A DNA stretch of 10,974 nt, from assembly GCA_949284665.1 (NCBI GenBank), contig CASDWR010000217.1, positions 1 through 10,974 of the forward strand. Direction: 5' to 3'. The stretch is from an uncultured Rikenellaceae bacterium (GTDB lineage: Bacteria; Bacteroidota; Bacteroidia; Bacteroidales; Rikenellaceae). A model generated the notes under the pieces. The model saw only the letters and a program-made list of their open reading frames with translations, was not told where the DNA came from and searched no databases. Shown here one piece after another: positions 4,858-10,974 of the stretch (position 1 is the first letter of the stretch; each line of letters starts with the position of its first letter). A program made the position numbers and the translations under genes.

Positions 4858-7524
4858 TTGGCAAAAGAGTGCAAATATGTTGAAACCCCCTTGATGAAAC
4901 AATACTACTCCATCAAGGCAGTACACGGTGATGCCATCCTGCTTTTCCGTGTCGGTGACTTTTATGAAACTTTCGGCGAAGACGCGATCAAAACGAGCAG
5001 CATTCTCGGCATTACACTGACCAGAAGGGCCAACGGGACCGCCAGCAGTGTCGAACTGGCCGGTTTCCCTTATCATGCGATCGACACATATCTGCCCAAA
5101 TTGGTTCGAGCAGGGGCCCGTGTAGCCATTTGCGAACAACTCGAAGATCCGAAAACGGTAAAAGGCATCGTCAAAAGAGGAGTCATCGAACTCGTCACAC
5201 CGGGTGTCGTATTGAACGATACCGTACTCGCCAACAAGGAAAATACATTTCTGGCTGCCGTATATTTTGGAAAAAACATTTCGGGAGTGGCTTTTCTCGA
5301 CCTCTCCACCGGTGAATTCTATGTCGCCGAGGGAAAAGATATCGCCATCGACAAATATATCTCGAACTTCAACCCGAAAGAGATCATCTATCAACGCGGA
5401 TGGGAAGACCGCTTTACCCGTGTATTCGGACACAACCATTACACTTACAAACTCGACGAATGGGTTTTTTCGGAAGAAGTCGGCCGTGAGAAACTCTGTA
5501 AACAATTTCAGACCGTTTCGCTGAAAGGTTTCGGAATCGACGAAATGAGCAGCGGCATATCGGCGGCCGGTGCGATTCTATACTATCTGGAATTCACCGA
5601 ACATCGGGAAACCCGTCACATTACGTCTATCTCGCGTTTGGACGAAGACGAATATGTCTGGATCGACCGTTTTACCATCCGAAACCTGGAACTTTTTTCA
5701 TCGAACTCGACGATCCGGGACAGCGGATTCTGCAACGTGATTGATCGAACCGTCACTCCAATGGGAGGACGATTGCTCAAACATTGGATTGCCTTGCCGA
5801 TCAAGGATGTAACGCAGATCAACAAACGACTCGACGTTGTGGAAAGGTTCAAAAGCGATACGGAGTTGTCCGACCGTACGGTCGAAACACTCGGACTGAT
5901 CGGTGACCTTGAACGCCTCGCCTCCCGCATACTGACACAACGGATCACACCACGCGAGGTGATACAGTTGAAAAATTCACTCTACGCCACCGAACAGTTG
6001 AAAAACTCACTCGATACGTCCGGGGACAATGCCCTTCTCGAATTGTCGGCACAACTTTCTCTCTGTATCGAACAGCGGTCCAAAATCGAACGGGAAATCT
6101 ATCCCGACCCACAGAACAACCAGATTCAAAAAGGCGGTATCATCGCCGACGGTGTCGATATGGAACTCGACGATTTGCGTCGAGTCGCACTCCACGGCAA
6201 GGACGTCATTGCCGAAATACAACGGCGCGAAAGTGAGGCAACAGGTATCCCATCGCTCAAGGTAAGTTTCAACAATGTGTTCGGATACTATATCGAGGTA
6301 CGTAACACATACAAAGACAAAGTTCCCGAAAGCTGGATCCGCAAACAGACTCTTACTGCGGCAGAGCGTTACATTACTCAGGAACTGAAAGAATACGAGG
6401 AAAAAATTCTCGGCGCAGAAGAAAAAATGCTGGCTATCGAACAACGCATCTACAACGAGTTGCTTACCGCACTGGCCGAAGCGATCCCAACCTTACAAAA
6501 GAACGCTGCCGCCATTGCCCGCATCGACTGCCTGCTTTCGTTTGCCAGAATCGCCGAAGAACACGGGTATTGTCGGCCCGAACTCTCCGAGGACAATATC
6601 ATTGATATCCGTGACGGGCGGCATCCGGTGATCGAGACATTGCTCGATGTGGGTGAGCAGTATATCCCGAACGACGTATTCCTGGACGATACGACGCAAC
6701 AAATCATGATGATAACCGGTCCGAACATGGCCGGGAAATCCGCCTTGCTACGTCAGACTGCACTGATCGTACTCATGGCTCAGATCGGGAGTTACGTTCC
6801 TGCTTCGAGTGCACATATCGGTGTGGTTGACAAAATCTTCACGCGCGTGGGAGCCAGCGACAACATCTCTCAAGGCGAAAGTACTTTCATGATCGAAATG
6901 CTCGAATCGGCCTCGATTTTGAACAACGTATCGTCCCGGAGTCTGATTCTGCTCGACGAAATAGGTCGGGGGACGAGCACCTATGACGGAATCTCTATTG
7001 CATGGGCGATGGTCGAATACCTCCACAACCATCCTACCGCACGGGCAAAAACGATGTTTGCCACACACTACCACGAATTAAACGAATTGGAAGAGATGCT
7101 GCCTCGTGTAAAGAATTATAACGTCTCCGTCAAGGAGGTAAACAGGACAATCCTCTTTTTGCGTAAACTGGTCCGCGGAGGGACCGAGCACTCGTTCGGT
7201 ATCCATGTGGCAAAGATGGCCGGAATGCCGCGCAAGGTAGTGGAAAGAGCCGAATCGATCCTCATCCAACTCGAGGAAGCCCACCGCAACAGCCACGGAA
7301 TTACCCGAACGGAAACAGAATCAGGCAAATCGAAAACTTCCCGGAAAAACCCAGAGCCTAAAATCCAGGATTCCACCTCGGGAATGCAACTCAGCATGTT
7401 CCAATTGGAAGATCCCGTTTTGATTCAGATACGCGACCAGATACGCGATCTGAATATCAACGATCTCACCCCGATTCAGGCACTCAACATCCTGAACGAC
7501 ATCAAAAAAATCGCAGGAATATAA
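4858..7524 (+). CDS. mutS: DNA mismatch repair protein MutS
   Basis: The 888-residue product is full-length MutS (MutS1), the ATPase that finds mismatches and small loops in newly replicated DNA and recruits MutL. The mismatch-reading Phe-x-Glu lies in GDFYETF (Phe35, Glu37). Connector, core and clamp domains follow, with the conserved GYYIEV block near 475-480. The ATPase domain has Walker A GPNMAGKS at 621-628, STFMIEM about 50 residues later, Walker [17 protein letters not shown] with Asp700-Glu701, and FATHYHEL. A low-complexity charged linker follows, then QLSMF at 844-848, which fits the sliding-clamp-binding motif, and the C-terminal [13 protein letters not shown] tetramerisation-type helix. 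I chose TTG 4858: it gives the conserved ETPLMKQY segment with a normal lead, an in-frame TGA sits at 4852-4854, and the next ATG (4894) would cut into that segment. A candidate promoter lies about 170 nt upstream. Confidence 0.97.
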   Translation: MAKECKYVETPLMKQYYSIKAVHGDAILLFRVGDFYETFGEDAIKTSSILGITLTRRANGTASSVELAGFPYHAIDTYLPKLVRAGARVAICEQLEDPKTVKGIVKRGVIELVTPGVVLNDTVLANKENTFLAAVYFGKNISGVAFLDLSTGEFYVAEGKDIAIDKYISNFNPKEIIYQRGWEDRFTRVFGHNHYTYKLDEWVFSEEVGREKLCKQFQTVSLKGFGIDEMSSGISAAGAILYYLEFTEHRETRHITSISRLDEDEYVWIDRFTIRNLELFSSNSTIRDSGFCNVIDRTVTPMGGRLLKHWIALPIKDVTQINKRLDVVERFKSDTELSDRTVETLGLIGDLERLASRILTQRITPREVIQLKNSLYATEQLKNSLDTSGDNALLELSAQLSLCIEQRSKIEREIYPDPQNNQIQKGGIIADGVDMELDDLRRVALHGKDVIAEIQRRESEATGIPSLKVSFNNVFGYYIEVRNTYKDKVPESWIRKQTLTAAERYITQELKEYEEKILGAEEKMLAIEQRIYNELLTALAEAIPTLQKNAAAIARIDCLLSFARIAEEHGYCRPELSEDNIIDIRDGRHPVIETLLDVGEQYIPNDVFLDDTTQQIMMITGPNMAGKSALLRQTALIVLMAQIGSYVPASSAHIGVVDKIFTRVGASDNISQGESTFMIEMLESASILNNVSSRSLILLDEIGRGTSTYDGISIAWAMVEYLHNHPTARAKTMFATHYHELNELEEMLPRVKNYNVSVKEVNRTILFLRKLVRGGTEHSFGIHVAKMAGMPRKVVERAESILIQLEEAHRNSHGITRTETESGKSKTSRKNPEPKIQDSTSGMQLSMFQLEDPVLIQIRDQIRDLNINDLTPIQALNILNDIKKIAGI

Positions 7525-7864
7525 TCATCGGCCGAATGTTTCCGCCGGTCGAAAGGAGGGATCGGCCGGCATGAAACAGTAGCACGGATGAATCCCCTTA
7601 CAGAGATAAATCTCGCTATAACCACAAAAACAAAAGGGCGAAACATCTTCCTTCAAAAATCATTTCGCTCTTTTTAGTTTCGAATATTTCCTCCCACCAC
7701 AAAACGGGAAAAGGTTCCACCACCTTTCTATTCCGTTCCATCTCGCCTTCCCATCATCGGGAATCTTCACGCCCAGGTCGCACATTCAGGGTTTGCTTGC
7801 TCCCATCAGCTGGTCCCTGCTCCCCCGTCTCATGTAAACCCGGCCACATTCGTTGTCTCGCCCA
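7525..7864. other. 340-bp convergent intergenic region
   Basis: This lies between the ends of mutS (+) and udk (-). The clear element is the terminator at 7632-7674. The rest (7676-7864) is C/T-rich on the + strand, with a small stem (AAAGGT 7710-7715 with ACCTTT 7722-7727). No ORF with family resemblance, RNA gene or promoter motif was recognised. Confidence 0.6.
7632..7674. terminator. Candidate bidirectional terminator between mutS and udk
   Basis: AAAAGGGCGAAA (7632-7643) pairs with TTTCGCTCTTTT (7663-7674) over 12 positions including one G-U pair, with a 19-nt loop. On the + strand the stem runs into a T tract (7671-7675). On the - strand it runs into a T-rich stretch (complement of CAAAAACAAAA). 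It is therefore placed and shaped to stop both the mutS transcript and the opposing ftsE-gyrB-udk transcript. The loop is longer than usual. Confidence 0.7.
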
Positions 7865-8485
7865 CTACTTCGATCGAATCAAGGAATTGATATTCTCAAT
7901 CAACATGCTCACGGCAACGGAATTGAAGCCCCCTTCAGGAATAATTACATCGGCATACTTTTTCGACGGTTCGACAAACTCCTCATGCATGGGCTTTACG
8001 GTCGAAACATACTGGTCGATAACCGACTCCATCGTCCGCCCCCGATCCCGCACATCACGCAAAATACGTCTGGCCAACCTTATGTCGGCATCCGTATCGA
8101 CAAATACCTTGATATCCATCAATTCCCGTAATTCACGGTTTTCGAAGATCAGAATTCCATCCACAATAATCACCTGCGAGGGCAGTACTTCGACTGTCTC
8201 CTCCAAGCGATTGTGCTCGACAAACGAATAAACCGGACGATTGATCGGCAGTCCGCTCTTCAACGTTTTGATGTGCTCCACCATCATGTCCGTATCGAAC
8301 GACCGGGGATGGTCGTAATTAAGTTTCGTACGCTCTTCGTATGTAAGGTTCGGATAAGCCTTGTAATAATAATCATGACACAAGGTCACCACATCTTCCT
8401 CCTTAAAAGCCTCGCGTAAACGCTGCACGAGTGTACTTTTACCCGAACCGGTTCCGCCGGCTACGCCGATTACCGTCACATTCAT
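7865..8485 (-). CDS. udk: Uridine kinase
   Basis: The 206-residue product is uridine/cytidine kinase, which phosphorylates uridine and cytidine to UMP and CMP in the pyrimidine salvage pathway. The P-loop is GGTGSGKS at 10-17. CHDYYYK at 36-42 holds the catalytic-type Asp38, NYDHPRSFD at 56-64 is the conserved nucleoside-binding segment, IIVDGI at 106-111 is the Walker B-like strand (often VEGI), and the lid arginines are in RRILRDVRDRGR at 139-150. Length is typical of bacterial Udk. ATG at 8483-8485 gives the normal start just before the first beta strand. The gene lies 59 nt downstream of gyrB with no promoter motif between, so it is probably the last gene of an ftsE-gyrB-udk transcript. 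Its substrates overlap with the product of cdd on the other strand of this window. Confidence 0.96.
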   Translation of the reverse strand: MNVTVIGVAGGTGSGKSTLVQRLREAFKEEDVVTLCHDYYYKAYPNLTYEERTKLNYDHPRSFDTDMMVEHIKTLKSGLPINRPVYSFVEHNRLEETVEVLPSQVIIVDGILIFENRELRELMDIKVFVDTDADIRLARRILRDVRDRGRTMESVIDQYVSTVKPMHEEFVEPSKKYADVIIPEGGFNSVAVSMLIENINSLIRSK

Positions 8486-8544
8486 TTTTTCAATATTTGG
8501 GTAGTTTCACATCATCCGCACGTTATTTCACTTGCGGGAATCCG

Positions 8545-10512
<1,968 letters not shown>

Positions 10513-10551
10513 TCAACGGTTTGAATGTTCTTTGATTTCTTCTCCCGGCAC

Positions 10552-10974
10552 TCACATTCCGAGGATGGACTGGATATCGAGTTCCTCAATATGTCCTTTT
10601 GAGAAACGGATCGTTCGTGAGGGATACTGCTGGATATTTCCGATGTTATGGGTCGTCATAACGATCGAACAGCCATTCTGCACGATCCGGCGGAACAGTT
10701 CGATAATCTCGTCGGTAGCTGTCGGATCAAGATTTCCCGTTGGTTCGTCCGCCAGGATCACCTTCGGATAATTAACCAATGCACGTGCAATGGCAAGGCG
10801 CTGCTGTTCTCCACCCGAAAGTTGAAAAGGCATTTTGTAGGCTTTCGTTTCCAGCCCGACCATTTTCAACAGTTCTTCGATTCGCCGCCGCATGTCGGAG
10901 TCGTTTTTCCACCCTGTGGCCTTCATCACATAGTAAAGGTTGTCAAAAGCATTTCGATCGGTAAGCAACTGATA
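10552..10974 (-). CDS. ftsE: Cell-division ABC ATPase FtsE, 5' end missing
   Basis: The frame is open to the window edge, so only the C-terminal 140 residues are visible and the Walker A is outside. What remains begins YQLLTDRNAFDNLYYVMKATGWK. This continues the Q-loop and matches the QDFQLLTDR-type sequence typical of FtsE rather than of other small ABC ATPases such as LolD. The ABC signature LSGGEQQRLAIARAL, Walker B VILADEPTGNLD and the switch THN (H-loop) are present. FtsE works with the membrane protein FtsX at the division site to activate cell-wall hydrolases. No ftsX follows; the next gene downstream is gyrB, 45 nt away. In many Bacteroidota ftsX lies elsewhere, so this alone is not evidence against FtsE. 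A related macrolide- or lipoprotein-type ABC ATPase is the alternative. Confidence 0.87.
   Translation of the reverse strand, partial: YQLLTDRNAFDNLYYVMKATGWKNDSDMRRRIEELLKMVGLETKAYKMPFQLSGGEQQRLAIARALVNYPKVILADEPTGNLDPTATDEIIELFRRIVQNGCSIVMTTHNIGNIQQYPSRTIRFSKGHIEELDIQSILGM

Noticed and set aside
4825..5505. 226-codon - strand ORF overlapping the start of mutS
   Set aside because: It lies antisense to the conserved MutS N-terminal domain and looks like no known protein; treated as a shadow.
7797..8231. 144-codon + strand ORF opposite udk
   Set aside because: It overlaps the well-supported uridine kinase gene on the other strand and has no recognisable motif.
8486..8544. Short stem (CCGCA ... 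TGCGG) between gyrB and udk
   Set aside because: Only five pairs with a 12-nt loop and no T-run on the - strand; too weak to call a terminator.

Overview
This window reads as ordinary chromosomal DNA of a member of the Bacteroidota. The order is probably Bacteroidales, and the protein sequences have a Rikenellaceae/Alistipes-like flavour; that finer placement is inference from memory of the families, not a search. Three signs support the phylum: Bacteroidota-type -33/-7 promoter motifs (TTTG ... TAnnTTTG) upstream of mutS, starts without Shine-Dalgarno sequences but with A/T-rich leaders, and a secreted protein that looks like the phylum's 6-bladed beta-propeller family.

Left part (1-4330, all + strand). 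It opens with the 3' part of a probable beta-propeller protein. Two exported proteins follow: a degenerate LytM/M23-like protein without the metal-binding histidines (831-1760) and a SIMPL-domain protein (1812-2513). Next comes a very tight run with 7-9 nt gaps: mnmD (tRNA wobble uridine modification), cdd (cytidine deaminase) and an RluA-family RNA pseudouridine synthase. The spacing suggests SIMPL-mnmD-cdd-rlu is one transcript.

Middle (4331-7524). A 527-bp non-coding interval holds a pyrimidine-rich tract, several inverted repeats, two candidate promoter elements and a possible in-frame leader ORF. It precedes mutS, which is complete, starts with TTG, and keeps the mismatch-recognition Phe-x-Glu, the ATPase motifs and a C-terminal sliding-clamp-binding motif.

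Right part (7525-10974, - strand genes). A 340-bp gap with a strong candidate bidirectional terminator separates mutS from a convergent block transcribed ftsE -> gyrB -> udk. The gaps in that block are 45 and 59 nt and no internal promoter motif was seen. ftsE runs off the window edge.

Functionally the window combines envelope proteins, RNA modification, pyrimidine salvage (cdd, udk), mismatch repair, DNA supercoiling and cell division. I found no CRISPR array, transposase, phage gene, rRNA or tRNA, and no convincing undescribed system. The most worthwhile leads are the probable pseudo-enzyme M23 protein and the structured region upstream of mutS.
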